Source of the DNA: Bacillus sp. MM2020_4
GTDB lineage: Bacteria; Bacillota; Bacilli; Bacillales; Cytobacillaceae
Length of the DNA stretch: 64,000 nucleotides
Assembly: GCF_011250555.1 (NCBI RefSeq)
Contig: NZ_JAANMZ010000002.1
Coordinates: 62,001-126,000, forward strand
Reading direction: 5' to 3'
The stretch's first letter is position 1; every line of letters starts with the position of its first letter. The notes beneath the pieces were generated by a model. That model was given only the letters and a program-made list of their open reading frames with translations, made no database searches and was not told the DNA's origin. Position numbers and translations under genes: made by a program. Shown one piece after another: positions 1 through 8,784 of the stretch.

Positions 1-196
1 TTTTATCCTTTGGACTATCAAAACATTTATGTAATGCAATGGTTAATTCAACAACACCCAAATTAGGGCCAATATGGCCGCCTGTCACTGACAGTTTCTC
101 AACTAAGAATTGGCGAATTTCTTGACTCAACACTTCCAATTCTTTATTCGACATCCTCTTTAAGAAGGATGGGTCCTTTATTGATAATAAATCCAT
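1..196 (-). CDS. dxs: 1-deoxy-D-xylulose-5-phosphate synthase, N-terminal part (cut by window edge)
   Basis: The reverse strand encodes 65 residues starting [16 protein letters not shown] and containing [18 protein letters not shown], the conserved N-terminus of DXS. DXS is the thiamine-diphosphate enzyme that condenses pyruvate and glyceraldehyde 3-phosphate in the first step of the MEP isoprenoid pathway. The gene runs off the left edge, so the remaining roughly 560 residues are not visible. It lies directly downstream of ispA, which uses the products of the same pathway, and this order is common in Bacillus. The ATG at 196 is the only plausible start; its ribosome binding site (GAGTGG) is weak. 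Confidence 0.93.
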   Translation of the reverse strand, partial: MDLLSIKDPSFLKRMSNKELEVLSQEIRQFLVEKLSVTGGHIGPNLGVVELTIALHKCFDSPKDK

Positions 197-224
197 TTTG
201 GACCACTCACTTTCATACATTTTG

Positions 225-259
225 AAAAAATAGCCGCTAACACAATTTGTGATAACGGC
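225..259 (-). terminator. Rho-independent terminator or attenuator in the ispA-dxs gap
   Basis: On the reverse strand a 13-bp stem with one mismatch (GCCGTTATCACAA / TTGTGTTAGCGGC) closes a very short loop and is followed by TATTTTTTC, the form of an intrinsic terminator. It lies after the ispA stop and 29 nt before the dxs ATG, but downstream of a promoter-like sequence at 288-316. Transcripts from that promoter would have to read through it. Confidence 0.6.
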
Positions 260-287
260 ATTCACAACGTTCTCTACATTGAAAACG

Positions 288-316
288 ATTATATCATACT
301 ACATTCATTACCTCAA
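288..316 (-). promoter_or_regulatory. candidate SigmaA promoter for dxs
   Basis: On the reverse strand TTGAGG and a perfect TATAAT are separated by 17 bp. The predicted transcript would start about 85 nt before the dxs ATG and include the hairpin at 225-259. Confidence 0.5.
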
Positions 317-326
317 ACAGCCATCA

Positions 327-1220
327 TTAATGATCTCTTGAAGCAACTAATTCCGTTATTTCTCTTAGCAAATTCGTCATTATACCTGTCTTTTTAAGAT
401 ATTCTTCTGACAGGTTGATTTGATTATGTAAAGCAGCCCTTGCCCCATCCATAGTTAACAATTGTGGATAGGTACTTTTGTGGTTTATCGTATCGCTCCC
501 AACAGGCTTTCCAATTAATTGTGGATTACCGATCAAATCTAGAATATCATCCTGTATTTGAAATGCAAGTCCAAGATGATGGGCAAACCCTGATAGATGG
601 TCTAATTGGACTTGACTAGCACCCGCCAGAATTGCTCCTGCAATCACACTAAATCTAAGCAGCTTACCCGTTTTATGAATATGTATATACTCAAGTTCCT
701 TAAGGGTGAGATTCTTTCCTTCTCCCTCCATATCGGCAACTTGTCCGCCCACCATTCCCTCAGTTCCTGCAGCTTTTGCCATTTCAACTACTAATTTTAT
801 TTTCTTATCAGCTGAAGCAAACTCATCTGGAAGCAACCCGATTACTTCAAAACTATAGGTTAATAAGGCATCTCCGGCTAATATAGCAATGGCATCTCCA
901 AAAACCTTGTGATTGGTTGGCTTTCCTCTTCTTAAATCGTCATTATCCATACTTGGCAGGTCATCATGGATTAAAGAGTAGGTATGGATCATTTCTATTG
1001 CAGCCGCAACAGGCAGTCCCTTTTTGGGATCAATTCCAAATGCGTCTAAGGTTGCAAATAGCAATAAAGGGCGGATTCTCTTTCCACCTGCTTCAAGGGA
1101 ATAAATCATGGATTCCTTAATAATAGAAGGAGCATCCAGCTTTTCAACTAGTGCACGGAGCTCCGAATCTAACAGATGTTTATATTCTTGTGCAAATGCG
1201 TCCAGTAACCCGGTTTCCAC
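327..1220 (-). CDS. ispA: farnesyl diphosphate synthase (polyprenyl synthetase)
   Basis: A 297-residue trans-isoprenyl diphosphate synthase. The first Asp-rich motif DDLPSMDNDD begins near residue 86 and is followed by LRRGKPTNH; the second is FQIQDDILD in the C-terminal third. It condenses IPP with DMAPP and GPP to give farnesyl-PP for undecaprenyl, menaquinone and haem-side-chain synthesis. The start is a GTG; its site GAGGAGG lies inside the last codons of xseB, three bases upstream, so the two genes are translated as an operon. Length and motif spacing are normal for Bacillus IspA. Confidence 0.95.
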   Translation of the reverse strand: METGLLDAFAQEYKHLLDSELRALVEKLDAPSIIKESMIYSLEAGGKRIRPLLLFATLDAFGIDPKKGLPVAAAIEMIHTYSLIHDDLPSMDNDDLRRGKPTNHKVFGDAIAILAGDALLTYSFEVIGLLPDEFASADKKIKLVVEMAKAAGTEGMVGGQVADMEGEGKNLTLKELEYIHIHKTGKLLRFSVIAGAILAGASQVQLDHLSGFAHHLGLAFQIQDDILDLIGNPQLIGKPVGSDTINHKSTYPQLLTMDGARAALHNQINLSEEYLKKTGIMTNLLREITELVASRDH

Positions 1221-1223
1221 GTT

Positions 1224-1454
1224 TTATTCCTCCTCAATAGAAAAACTCTCCGTCCGACCATCCTCCGTAATGATTTGCGTCAGTTGTTCTTCCACACTTT
1301 TTAATTTATCGTGACAAAGTTTTGATAGTTCCATTCCATCTTTATAAAAAAGTATCGCCTTTTCTAATGGAACGTCACCTTCTTCAAGCTTTTCTACGAT
1401 TTGTTCCAACTTTACCATTGCTTCTTCAAACGTTATGGTGCTTTCATTGGTCAC
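1224..1454 (-). CDS. xseB: exodeoxyribonuclease VII small subunit
   Basis: A 76-residue acidic helical protein with the family signature [20 protein letters not shown] and a charged C-terminus. Several XseB subunits bind one XseA to form exonuclease VII, which degrades single-stranded DNA to oligonucleotides. The start overlaps the 3' end of xseA by 11 bp, implying coupled translation of the two subunits. Confidence 0.95.
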   Translation of the reverse strand: MTNESTITFEEAMVKLEQIVEKLEEGDVPLEKAILFYKDGMELSKLCHDKLKSVEEQLTQIITEDGRTESFSIEEE

Positions 1455-2802
1455 TATTTTCTCTCTCCTTTATTTTCTCCACCTTACAGAAAAGGCTGCC
1501 ATCCGTTAATTGAATCTGGACTTGCTCATTTTCTTTAACCTGTTTCACACTTTTCACCAGACGGTTATCTTCGGAGTACGCTAAACTAAAACCGCGCTCC
1601 ATTATTTTTAGAGGACTCAATGCCTGTAAGGTCGAAAGGATTCGATCGAAGTCAGTTTGTTTTTTTGAAAGTATCTGAAGCATAGAACGTTTCATGTCTT
1701 TTTGTGTACGATCAAAATTAATTTTTGCCTTGCTTAGTGCTTGGTCTGGATGGTTTCGCTGTAACCGTTTATGGAGGACCTCATGCTGATCTTTTTTCAC
1801 TATCGATAAACGAGAGGTTCCGCGAACGAGCATTTCTGTTAGTTTATCTAGCTGTTCAAGCTTTTGTTCATATAGCCGGTGAGGATAGCGAAAGGCATAA
1901 GACTTTTGAACTCGATGTAAGCGTTCCTTTTCAAACTGAAACTTTCCGTTCATCGCACGGAGTAGGCGGGTTTGCCGCTGCAGAATCCTATCCATTAACT
2001 CATCCAAATGCGGGACCGCAAGTTCAGCAGCCCCTGTTGGGGTTGGAGCACGTAAATCCGCTACAAAATCAGCAATCGTAAAATCGGTTTCATGTCCAAC
2101 TGCTGAGATAATAGGGATCTTCGAGGCAAAAATGGCGCGGGCCGTCAGTTCCTCATTAAAAGCCCACAGTTCCTCAATGGATCCTCCACCGCGACCGACA
2201 ATCAAAACATCAATTTCCTTCATATTATTTGCCTTTTCAATTGCTTTAACAATGGAGGGGGCTGCGTTATCGCCTTGAACTAGAGCTGGAAACACAAGAA
2301 CAGTAGCGATGGGATATCGTCTTTTGATGGTTGTGATCACATCCCTAATTGCTGCACCAGTTGGTGAGGTTATAACACCAACAGTCCTTGGATACATTGG
2401 GATGGCCTGTTTTGCTTCCTGCGCAAATAAACCTTCCGCTTCAAGCTTTTGCTTTAATTGTTCATAAGCTAAGAATAATTCGCCAATTCCGTCAGGCTGC
2501 ATTTCTTTTATGTAAATTTGATATTGACCGCTGGGCTCGTAAACAGTGATATCCCCTTTTACAATCACCTTCATACCGTTTTCTGGAGAAAATTTCATAA
2601 AGCGCGATTGACTGGCAAACATCACGGCAAGAATTCGGGCTTTTTCATCCTTTAAGGTAAAATACATATGTCCACTCGAATGCTGTTTGAAATTTGAAAT
2701 TTCTCCTCTTACATGAATATCGCGTAAATGTGGATCGGCATCAAATTTTCTTTTTATGTATTTGGTTAGGGCATTTACTGATAGATATCTTTGCTCCTGC
2801 AT
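1444..2802 (-). CDS. xseA: exodeoxyribonuclease VII large subunit
   Basis: A 452-residue protein with an N-terminal OB-fold (residues about 1-100, beginning [15 protein letters not shown]) followed by the catalytic exonuclease VII domain with [21 protein letters not shown] and [17 protein letters not shown], which are hallmark XseA motifs. A long coiled-coil region near the C-terminus binds XseB. The site GAGGAATTAGTT precedes the ATG. Length is close to the B. subtilis protein (about 448). Confidence 0.96.
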   Translation of the reverse strand: MQEQRYLSVNALTKYIKRKFDADPHLRDIHVRGEISNFKQHSSGHMYFTLKDEKARILAVMFASQSRFMKFSPENGMKVIVKGDITVYEPSGQYQIYIKEMQPDGIGELFLAYEQLKQKLEAEGLFAQEAKQAIPMYPRTVGVITSPTGAAIRDVITTIKRRYPIATVLVFPALVQGDNAAPSIVKAIEKANNMKEIDVLIVGRGGGSIEELWAFNEELTARAIFASKIPIISAVGHETDFTIADFVADLRAPTPTGAAELAVPHLDELMDRILQRQTRLLRAMNGKFQFEKERLHRVQKSYAFRYPHRLYEQKLEQLDKLTEMLVRGTSRLSIVKKDQHEVLHKRLQRNHPDQALSKAKINFDRTQKDMKRSMLQILSKKQTDFDRILSTLQALSPLKIMERGFSLAYSEDNRLVKSVKQVKENEQVQIQLTDGSLFCKVEKIKERENSDQ

Positions 2803-2837
2803 AACTAATTCCTCTTTTCAACCATTCAACGAATACA

Positions 2838-2863
2838 GTGGATGCCCTATTAGGGACATCCAC
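2838..2863 (-). other. hairpin between folD and xseA
   Basis: GTGGATG...CATCCAC forms a 7-bp stem extended by CCCTA/TAGGG with one bulged T. No U-tract follows, so it is more likely an RNA processing or stability element of the operon message than a full terminator. Confidence 0.4.
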
Positions 2864-2873
2864 AATAAGCAAT

Positions 2874-3731
2874 TTATATACGAGCAAAACTTTCAGCAGC
2901 GGATTTTAGTGTATTGTACATTAACATCGTAATGGTCATCGGGCCGACTCCTTTTGGAACTGGAGTAATATACCCTGCTTTTTCAGATACATCTTCAAAA
3001 GAAACATCCCCACAAAGTTTGCCTGCTTCATTTCTGTTCATTCCAACATCAATGACAACTGCCCCATCCTTCACATGTTCCGCGTTAATAAAGTTTGGAA
3101 TCCCGACAGCGGAAATAAGGATGTCTGCCTGTTTTGTATGGAATTCTAAATCTTTGGTTCTAGAGTGACAATACGTTACTGTTGCATGTTGATTAAGGAA
3201 CAATTGTCCAACGGGCTTTCCGACAATATTGCTTCTTCCAACAACAACAACATGCTTACCAGGGATGGAAATACCCGTTTCCTCAAGTAACACCATAATT
3301 CCGTAGGGGGTACAAGGCAAGAAAGCATTCTGGCCAGTCATCATCCTGCCAATATTAATTGGATGGAAACCATCCACATCCTTTAAAGGGGAGATGGCTT
3401 CAATAACCTTTCTTTCATCTATCTGCTTTGGAAGCGGTAATTGAACTAAAATTCCATGAATTTTGGGATCAGCATTCAATTCTTCAATTTTAACCAATAA
3501 TTCCCTTTCGGTAATTTCCTCTTCCATTTTTATTAATAAAGAGTACATACCAAGTTCATTACATGCTTTTTCTTTACTTTTTACATAGGTCTGCGACGCA
3601 TGGTTATTTCCAACGAGAATAACGGCAAGACCTGGAGTAACACCCTGACTTTTAAGGTCATCAACCTTTTTAGCTATTTCTACTCTTTTTTTTGCAGCGA
3701 TTTCTTGTCCATTAATAATTTGTGCAGTCAT
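2874..3731 (-). CDS. folD: bifunctional methylenetetrahydrofolate dehydrogenase/cyclohydrolase
   Basis: A 285-residue FolD that interconverts 5,10-methylene-THF, 5,10-methenyl-THF and 10-formyl-THF using NADP. Visible motifs are YVKSKEKACNELG with the catalytic Lys near residue 55, GILVQLPLPKQ, DVDGFHP, and the Rossmann segment VVVGRSNIVGKPVGQL. PKGVGPMTITML is the conserved C-terminal signature. The ATG at 3731 is preferred over an in-frame GTG at 3737 because GGGGGAG lies 8 nt upstream of it. The one-carbon units link functionally to the gcv operon elsewhere in the window. Confidence 0.96.
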   Translation of the reverse strand: MTAQIINGQEIAAKKRVEIAKKVDDLKSQGVTPGLAVILVGNNHASQTYVKSKEKACNELGMYSLLIKMEEEITERELLVKIEELNADPKIHGILVQLPLPKQIDERKVIEAISPLKDVDGFHPINIGRMMTGQNAFLPCTPYGIMVLLEETGISIPGKHVVVVGRSNIVGKPVGQLFLNQHATVTYCHSRTKDLEFHTKQADILISAVGIPNFINAEHVKDGAVVIDVGMNRNEAGKLCGDVSFEDVSEKAGYITPVPKGVGPMTITMLMYNTLKSAAESFARI

Positions 3732-3768
3732 TTTCACATCTCCCCCTATTCCAAGAAGCCCTAATTAA

Positions 3769-4167
3769 TTAGTCAGTAAGAAGCTTTTGTTTCACCTTTG
3801 AAAGAACTCCGTTAATAAACTTACTTGACTGGTCATCTCCATATATTTTAGCAATCTCTATAGCCTCATCTAAAATGACATTTTCAGGAACTTCATTTCG
3901 GAAATATTTCAATTCATATGTAGCCATCCGTAATACATTTCGATCTACCGTTGCCAATCGATCAAGAGACCATTTTTCAAGGTACTGCATGATTAATTCA
4001 TCAATTTCGTTTTTTTGTTCGATTACCCCTAAAACCAATTTCGAAAGATACTCGTCACCCGCTTCCCCTTCCAAAACATGTTCAATTGCATCCGAAGGTT
4101 CCGTGTTACTTACGTCAATTTGAAAAAGTGCCTGAAGCGCTTTTTCCCTTGCTGTTCTTCTCTTCAT
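3769..4167 (-). CDS. nusB: transcription antitermination factor NusB
   Basis: A 132-residue all-helical protein starting MKRRTAREKALQALFQID, the standard NusB N-terminus that contacts boxA RNA with NusE (S10). Its C-terminal part has EVPENVILDEAIEIAKIYG and SSKFINGVLSK. It acts in rRNA transcription antitermination. An upstream in-frame extension to 4221 is open, but AAAGGAG 11 nt before the ATG at 4167 and family length both support the shorter protein. Confidence 0.95.
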   Translation of the reverse strand: MKRRTAREKALQALFQIDVSNTEPSDAIEHVLEGEAGDEYLSKLVLGVIEQKNEIDELIMQYLEKWSLDRLATVDRNVLRMATYELKYFRNEVPENVILDEAIEIAKIYGDDQSSKFINGVLSKVKQKLLTD

Positions 4168-4323
4168 TATACCGTTAACTCCTTTAGATATATAAATAAT
4201 TTTTGTCGATTTTTCATACAAGAACTATTAGTTACTTGTTTACACATAAAAAGATAATAGCATAACTAAAGGAGAATCGCACACAAAGGTGAATTTTTTA
4301 TTTGCTAGGAATGTGAATAAATA

Positions 4324-4352
4324 AGAAAAACCAAAGGACTAATCCTTTGGTT
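4324..4352 (-). terminator. terminator after yqhY
   Basis: AACCAAAGGA-TTAG-TCCTTTGGTT forms a perfect 10-bp stem followed by TTTTTC on the reverse strand, just past the yqhY stop. It separates accBC-yqhY from nusB. Confidence 0.85.
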
Positions 4353-4359
4353 CCACTTG

Positions 4360-4767
4360 TTATAGCTCTGATTCGATCACTGGCTCAATCTTTTGAGCTT
4401 CAAATTGAATACCAACAACGTGAATATTTACCTCTTCTGCATCTAAGGCCGTCATATTTAGCAGCGCCTGACGAATGTTATCTTGTATTTCACCAGCAAC
4501 AGTTGGTATAGATATGCCGAACTTCATTAAACAATATACATCCACTTTTATTCCTGATTCAGTTAGTTCAACTTTTACACCTTTGCCATGGTTTTTCTTC
4601 CCTAGGCGTTCGACAACACCTGCGGCAAAATTACCTCGCATTCCTGCTACACCTTCTACCTCGGAAGCAGCAATGCCTGCAATAACTTCAATAACTTCAG
4701 GGGCAATTTCAATTTTCCCATGACCATTATTTCCTTGATCCATTTCTAAGACATTAAATTCACTCAT
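4360..4767 (-). CDS. yqhY: Asp23/Gls24 family envelope-stress protein YqhY
   Basis: A 135-residue Asp23 family protein with the typical segment IAPEVIEVIAGIAASEVEGV and a following VDVYCLMKFGISIP. The family is small, cytosolic and acidic. Genetic work in B. subtilis ties YqhY to control of acetyl-CoA carboxylase activity, which fits its position 19 bp downstream of accC. GGAGGTG precedes the ATG. No enzyme activity is known for the family. Confidence 0.92.
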   Translation of the reverse strand: MSEFNVLEMDQGNNGHGKIEIAPEVIEVIAGIAASEVEGVAGMRGNFAAGVVERLGKKNHGKGVKVELTESGIKVDVYCLMKFGISIPTVAGEIQDNIRQALLNMTALDAEEVNIHVVGIQFEAQKIEPVIESEL

Positions 4768-4786
4768 TTAAAAACACCTCCAGCAA

Positions 4787-6142
4787 TTAGATTGATTTCA
4801 TCACATCATGCAATTCTAGGAATTTGGTATTGAAGTTGCCTTCGACAAATTTCTCATTTTCCAGCAGTTTTAAATGAAACGGAATCGTGGTATGGATACC
4901 TTCCACCACAAACTCGCTTAACGCACGTTTCATTCTGGATATTGCCTCTTCCCTACTGCTGCCGTATGTGATAACTTTCGCAATCATGGAATCGTAGTAA
5001 GGTGGAATTGTATATCCCGGATATGCTGCTGAATCAATCCGAACCCCTAACCCACCGGGCGGCAAATACATTTTGATTTTACCAGCTGAAGGTAGAAAGT
5101 TCTTCTCTGGATTCTCTGCATTGATCCGACATTCGATTGCCCAGCCAGTAAAAGTGACATCCTTTTGGGTAATCGTTAGTTTTTCACCGTTTGCTACTCG
5201 AATCTGTTCCTTAATAAGGTCTATTCCGGTGACCATTTCTGTTACGGGGTGCTCCACCTGAATCCTTGTGTTCATTTCCATAAAATAATATTTACGATTG
5301 CGATAGTCATAGATAAATTCTACCGTGCCAGCACCTGAATAATCAACTGCTTTTGCAGCTTTTACAGCTGCCTCGCCCATTTCTGCGCGAATTTCTCCAT
5401 CTAAAGCCGGTGAAGGTGTTTCTTCTAGCAGCTTTTGAAGCCTTCGTTGAATAGAGCAATCTCTTTCACCCAAATGGATGGTGTTACCGTGAGTATCACC
5501 AAGCACTTGAATTTCAACATGGCGGAAATCCTCAATATACTTTTCTATGTATACACCGGGATTTCCAAAGGCCGTTAAGGCTTCTTGCTGGGTAATATTT
5601 ATGCCTTTAATTAATTCTTGTTCATTCTTAGCAACACGAATTCCCTTCCCGCCCCCGCCTGCTGTTGCTTTAATGATGACGGGATATTCAATCTTTTTGA
5701 CAAGTTCAAGTGCTTCATCCATATCATTGATGATTCCGGTTGAACCAGGAACAATCGGAACACCAGCCTCACGCATCGTTTCTCTGGCGATATCCTTGGT
5801 GCCCATTTTGGTAATCGCTTCAGGGCTTGGGCCGACAAATATAATATTACACTCGCGGCAAAGCTCCGCGAAATCAGCATTCTCGGCTAGGAAACCATAG
5901 CCAGGATGAATAGCATCGCAGCCTGTCAGTTTTGCGACACTGATAATATTTGTGACGTTTAAGTAACTATCTTTTGATGATGTTGGTCCAATACAATAGG
6001 CTTCATCTGCCAATTGGACATGTAGTGCTTCACGATCCGCTTCGGAGTATACAGCAACAGATTCAATGCCCATTTCTCGGCAGGCTCGTATAATCCTAAC
6101 AGCAATTTCTCCTCTGTTTGCAATTAACAGTTTTCTTATCAT
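4787..6142 (-). CDS. accC: acetyl-CoA carboxylase, biotin carboxylase subunit
   Basis: A 451-residue ATP-grasp biotin carboxylase. It begins [20 protein letters not shown], has the Gly-rich ATP loop [13 protein letters not shown], the catalytic [14 protein letters not shown], and a C-terminal RMKRALSEF segment. It carboxylates the biotin of AccB with bicarbonate and ATP, the first half-reaction of malonyl-CoA synthesis. It lies 14 bp downstream of accB and is full-length. Confidence 0.97.
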   Translation of the reverse strand: MIRKLLIANRGEIAVRIIRACREMGIESVAVYSEADREALHVQLADEAYCIGPTSSKDSYLNVTNIISVAKLTGCDAIHPGYGFLAENADFAELCRECNIIFVGPSPEAITKMGTKDIARETMREAGVPIVPGSTGIINDMDEALELVKKIEYPVIIKATAGGGGKGIRVAKNEQELIKGINITQQEALTAFGNPGVYIEKYIEDFRHVEIQVLGDTHGNTIHLGERDCSIQRRLQKLLEETPSPALDGEIRAEMGEAAVKAAKAVDYSGAGTVEFIYDYRNRKYYFMEMNTRIQVEHPVTEMVTGIDLIKEQIRVANGEKLTITQKDVTFTGWAIECRINAENPEKNFLPSAGKIKMYLPPGGLGVRIDSAAYPGYTIPPYYDSMIAKVITYGSSREEAISRMKRALSEFVVEGIHTTIPFHLKLLENEKFVEGNFNTKFLELHDVMKSI

Positions 6143-6156
6143 CCTGTTACCGCTCC

Positions 6157-6672
6157 TTATTCTGGCTTTACTAAAAATAATGGCTGTCCGTATTCAACTA
6201 ATTGACCGTTTTTCACAAGGACTTCCACAACTTCCCCATTTACCTCTGCCTCAATCTCATTAAATAGTTTCATCGCCTCAACAATACAAACGATGGAATC
6301 CTTTGAGACCTTTGAACCGGCTTTTACATATAGGTCCGCATCCGGAGTTGGCGATGCATAGAAGGTACCTACCATTGGAGAGGTAATTTTGTGTAGATTT
6401 GTAGCATCCACTTGTTTCCCTTCATCTGCTTTGGGAGCTTCCTGTATGACTTCCAAAACAGGAGCTGCTGTTGCAGCAGCTGCAATAGGGGCAGCCTGGA
6501 TCACAGGCGCTATTTCAGATGCAGGTGCAACGGGACTTACTTGTGAAACAATAGTTGATGCTGCATTTTTCTTCATTTTAATTTTTGAACCTTCAACTTC
6601 ATATACAAATTCATCAATACTGGACTGGTCAACCAATTTAATCAATTCACGAATTTCTTGTACTTTTAACAT
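6157..6672 (-). CDS. accB: acetyl-CoA carboxylase, biotin carboxyl carrier protein
   Basis: A 171-residue BCCP: N-terminal helix [17 protein letters not shown], a flexible Ala/Pro-rich linker (about residues 40-85) and a biotinyl domain in which VEAMKLFNE carries the biotinylated Lys at residue 135. The ATG at 6672, with AAGGAG 9 nt upstream, is preferred over an in-frame codon at 6693. It is first gene of accB-accC-yqhY. Confidence 0.96.
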   Translation of the reverse strand: MLKVQEIRELIKLVDQSSIDEFVYEVEGSKIKMKKNAASTIVSQVSPVAPASEIAPVIQAAPIAAAATAAPVLEVIQEAPKADEGKQVDATNLHKITSPMVGTFYASPTPDADLYVKAGSKVSKDSIVCIVEAMKLFNEIEAEVNGEVVEVLVKNGQLVEYGQPLFLVKPE

Positions 6673-6717
6673 TGAGTAACACTCCTTGTACAACTTTAAT
6701 TAGGACTTACTACTAAT

Positions 6718-6747
6718 ACTATACGATAATATTTAGTAATAGTTCAA
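6718..6747 (-). promoter_or_regulatory. candidate SigmaA promoter of accBC
   Basis: TTGAAC and TATAGT on the reverse strand are separated by 18 bp, upstream of the accB ribosome binding site. Confidence 0.5.
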
Positions 6748-6881
6748 TATTTTAAATCATAAGAATACGAACATCCATCAAATGCCCCACTTCCATCATA
6801 ATATTTTTAGTAGAAAAAAGGAATTTTGGGTGCCTTTTGAATTCAATTAATTATTTTTCCCATTGACTAAAGATATTAAAC

Positions 6882-6913
6882 TAAATAAAAAGGAAAGCCA
6901 ATGACTTCCCTTT
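6882..6913 (-). terminator. terminator of the spoIIIA operon
   Basis: AAAGGGAAG and CTTTCCTTT form a 9-bp stem (one G-U) with a 7-nt loop, followed by TTATTTAG, directly after spoIIIAH on the reverse strand. Confidence 0.8.
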
Positions 6914-6924
6914 GTAAACGAACA

Positions 6925-7479
6925 TTATTTTGCATGTTGGTATTCAACCGCAACATAATTTGTTTCATCAATTTCCTTTTTCACTTCTAACATAATCTTA
7001 TTTGCCTCTGAGGCAGAAGGCTTCTTTTTGGATTTGACTGTGACGATTACCTTTGATCCATCTGCTCTTACTAGAACATCATCAAACCCCATTGTTTTAA
7101 TAAAGGTTTCAAGCATTTCTTCACTTTGGGCTATTTTATTCAATTTATCCATTTGGTCCTTCACTTTACTTCTTTCGTCTGCAGAAAGGTCTGTCGAGGC
7201 TAGCTCTTCGGTTAAACTCGTTTGCTCCTCGCTCCTTAAGTCTTCAAGCTTCATACGAAGTTCTGCAAACTCATTATCGCCGGCAACAGTAGAAACGACT
7301 GTCTTGCCGTCTTTCTTCACTTCTGTCTTTGTTTTACCCTGATTTTGATCCTTTGCATTTTGTTGCACTGCTGCTAGATCGTTCGTTTTTTGCTCTGGAG
7401 AGGTAATGTAATAAACTGATAACACCACCACTAAACTTAACATTGTTAATAACCATACCGTTTGTTTTTTCAAAAGCAT
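6925..7479 (-). CDS. spoIIIAH: stage III sporulation protein AH
   Basis: A 184-residue protein with an N-terminal membrane anchor (QTVWLLTMLSLVVVLSVYY) and an extracellular ring-building domain at the C-terminus with EVKKEIDETNYVAVEY. SpoIIIAH sits in the mother-cell membrane and binds forespore SpoIIQ, forming the A-Q channel that keeps SigmaG active during engulfment. It is a little shorter than the B. subtilis protein (218) because the spacer after the anchor is short. Last gene of the operon. Confidence 0.95.
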   Translation of the reverse strand: MLLKKQTVWLLTMLSLVVVLSVYYITSPEQKTNDLAAVQQNAKDQNQGKTKTEVKKDGKTVVSTVAGDNEFAELRMKLEDLRSEEQTSLTEELASTDLSADERSKVKDQMDKLNKIAQSEEMLETFIKTMGFDDVLVRADGSKVIVTVKSKKKPSASEANKIMLEVKKEIDETNYVAVEYQHAK

Positions 7480-7495
7480 TTTTTAAATCCCCCTT

Positions 7496-8146
7496 TTATT
7501 TTTTAGGCATAACAGCAACCCGGTGGCTTGGCACACCATAAGCCCTGGTAACTGCTTCCCTAATCCATTTTTTTACCTCGATATTATCTGCACCTTTGGC
7601 AACTACGAGGACACCGCGAATCTCCGGCCTTATTGTTTCTACAACAATTGGAACCTCTTGGTCTCCTTTACGGATGATGACCAATTGTTCATCTGAAGAA
7701 GAATCCACCACCGTGCGCTGCCCGCCATCTCGATCCGTTTCGTCGGTTTTTTGCGATTTAGTTACTCTATTTTTCTCAAATACTTTCTTATCGGTTGAAT
7801 CAATGGTTACCACAACAGTTACATCATCTACACCCAGCATTTCCTCCAGTGCTTTCTTCAATTGATTTTCATATTTTTCCTCATACTCAGCGATTGCCTT
7901 ATTTCCCGAACTCTTTTTTAGACTAAATGTCGGTACATCTTCAGAAGCAGCTTTTTCGTTTGCTCCAACAGACACCGCTGCAGTACTTGGATCTTTTTTA
8001 AACAAAATGTTACCTGCAAGCATAAAGGCGGCACCGATACATAGAACGAGAAGCATATACTGATATTTTCCTGGCTTCTTCTCGCCTTTTTCATCCAATT
8101 TCATTATTTTTTTGAGCCATGATAATGGCCCTTTATTGTTATCCAT
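7496..8146 (-). CDS. spoIIIAG: stage III sporulation protein AG
   Basis: A 216-residue protein: cytoplasmic N-terminus, one membrane helix near residues 30-50, then a ring-building domain (EYEEKYENQLKKALEEMLG, VVVAKGADNIEVKKWIREAV). SpoIIIAG forms the large 30-fold ring of the A-Q complex. The ATG at 8146 is chosen; an in-frame TTG at 8170 overlaps the ribosome binding sequence GAAGGGGGG itself. The start overlaps the end of spoIIIAF by 8 bp. Confidence 0.93.
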   Translation of the reverse strand: MDNNKGPLSWLKKIMKLDEKGEKKPGKYQYMLLVLCIGAAFMLAGNILFKKDPSTAAVSVGANEKAASEDVPTFSLKKSSGNKAIAEYEEKYENQLKKALEEMLGVDDVTVVVTIDSTDKKVFEKNRVTKSQKTDETDRDGGQRTVVDSSSDEQLVIIRKGDQEVPIVVETIRPEIRGVLVVAKGADNIEVKKWIREAVTRAYGVPSHRVAVMPKK

Positions 8147-8768
8147 TCTTCTTTTTAATCCCCCCTTCAATCGAAACTTCCACAGCTTCTTTGGTTACAT
8201 TCCATTTCTGTGATAGAAATGCGGTTATTTTTTTTGTATCTTCTGTTGATCCATTAGAAGGAAGAGGTTTTTCTGTGTTTATTTCGATTTGTTTAATCAC
8301 TTCGACTGTCTTTACGCCCTGTTCCGGTTGTTTTAGAAGAACTGTTACCTTTTGGAGGTTCTTAGGGAATGCTTGGTCGCTTTTTTCGTCTATAGCTAGG
8401 TCAATTTTCTCAATCTCCAATCCGTATTGGTCCATCAACTCCTCCTTAACGTCCTTTTCCAGCTGGACAGCCATTTCTTTTAAAATATATGCATCAGTTG
8501 AAGCTTGTATTTCTTTTTTCTTTGAATCTATTACATTTTTCATATTTTTTTCTCCAGGTACTTGATAGGTGGGGATTGAACCAAGTGCTGATTCAAAGTC
8601 CTTGGAGATTAATTTAAAAATGGGCGTAAGAATAATCGCAATTAGGAGCAGCCCTGTGACCATCTTGGTATATTTTTGCATGCTGGAATTTGGAAGCAGC
8701 ATGTCAATCACAGTCGCTAACAGGATAAAAAGAATAATATTTGTTACCCACTCTTTTAAAAATTCCAT
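8139..8768 (-). CDS. spoIIIAF: stage III sporulation protein AF
   Basis: A 209-residue protein with two N-terminal membrane helices (WVTNIILFILLATVIDMLL and TGLLLIAIILTPIFKLI) and a C-terminal ring-like domain, as in SpoIIIAF of the A-Q feeding channel. The ATG at 8768, 12 nt after AGGAGG, matches the family N-terminus; the GTG at 8780 abuts the AGGAGG and is unlikely. Confidence 0.92.
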   Translation of the reverse strand: MEFLKEWVTNIILFILLATVIDMLLPNSSMQKYTKMVTGLLLIAIILTPIFKLISKDFESALGSIPTYQVPGEKNMKNVIDSKKKEIQASTDAYILKEMAVQLEKDVKEELMDQYGLEIEKIDLAIDEKSDQAFPKNLQKVTVLLKQPEQGVKTVEVIKQIEINTEKPLPSNGSTEDTKKITAFLSQKWNVTKEAVEVSIEGGIKKKNG

Positions 8769-8784
8769 GGTTATGCCCACCCTC

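Noticed and set aside
3769-4221. NusB with 18 extra N-terminal residues
   Set aside because: The extension has no ribosome binding site and is not part of the family; AAAGGAG marks the ATG at 4167.
5547-5900. Reading frames antisense to accC
   Set aside because: Shadow frames of a highly conserved gene with Ser/Ile-rich products lacking any motif.
6694-6780. FapR operator at accBC
   Set aside because: The TACTA-rich sequence is loosely palindromic but does not match the FapR site convincingly.
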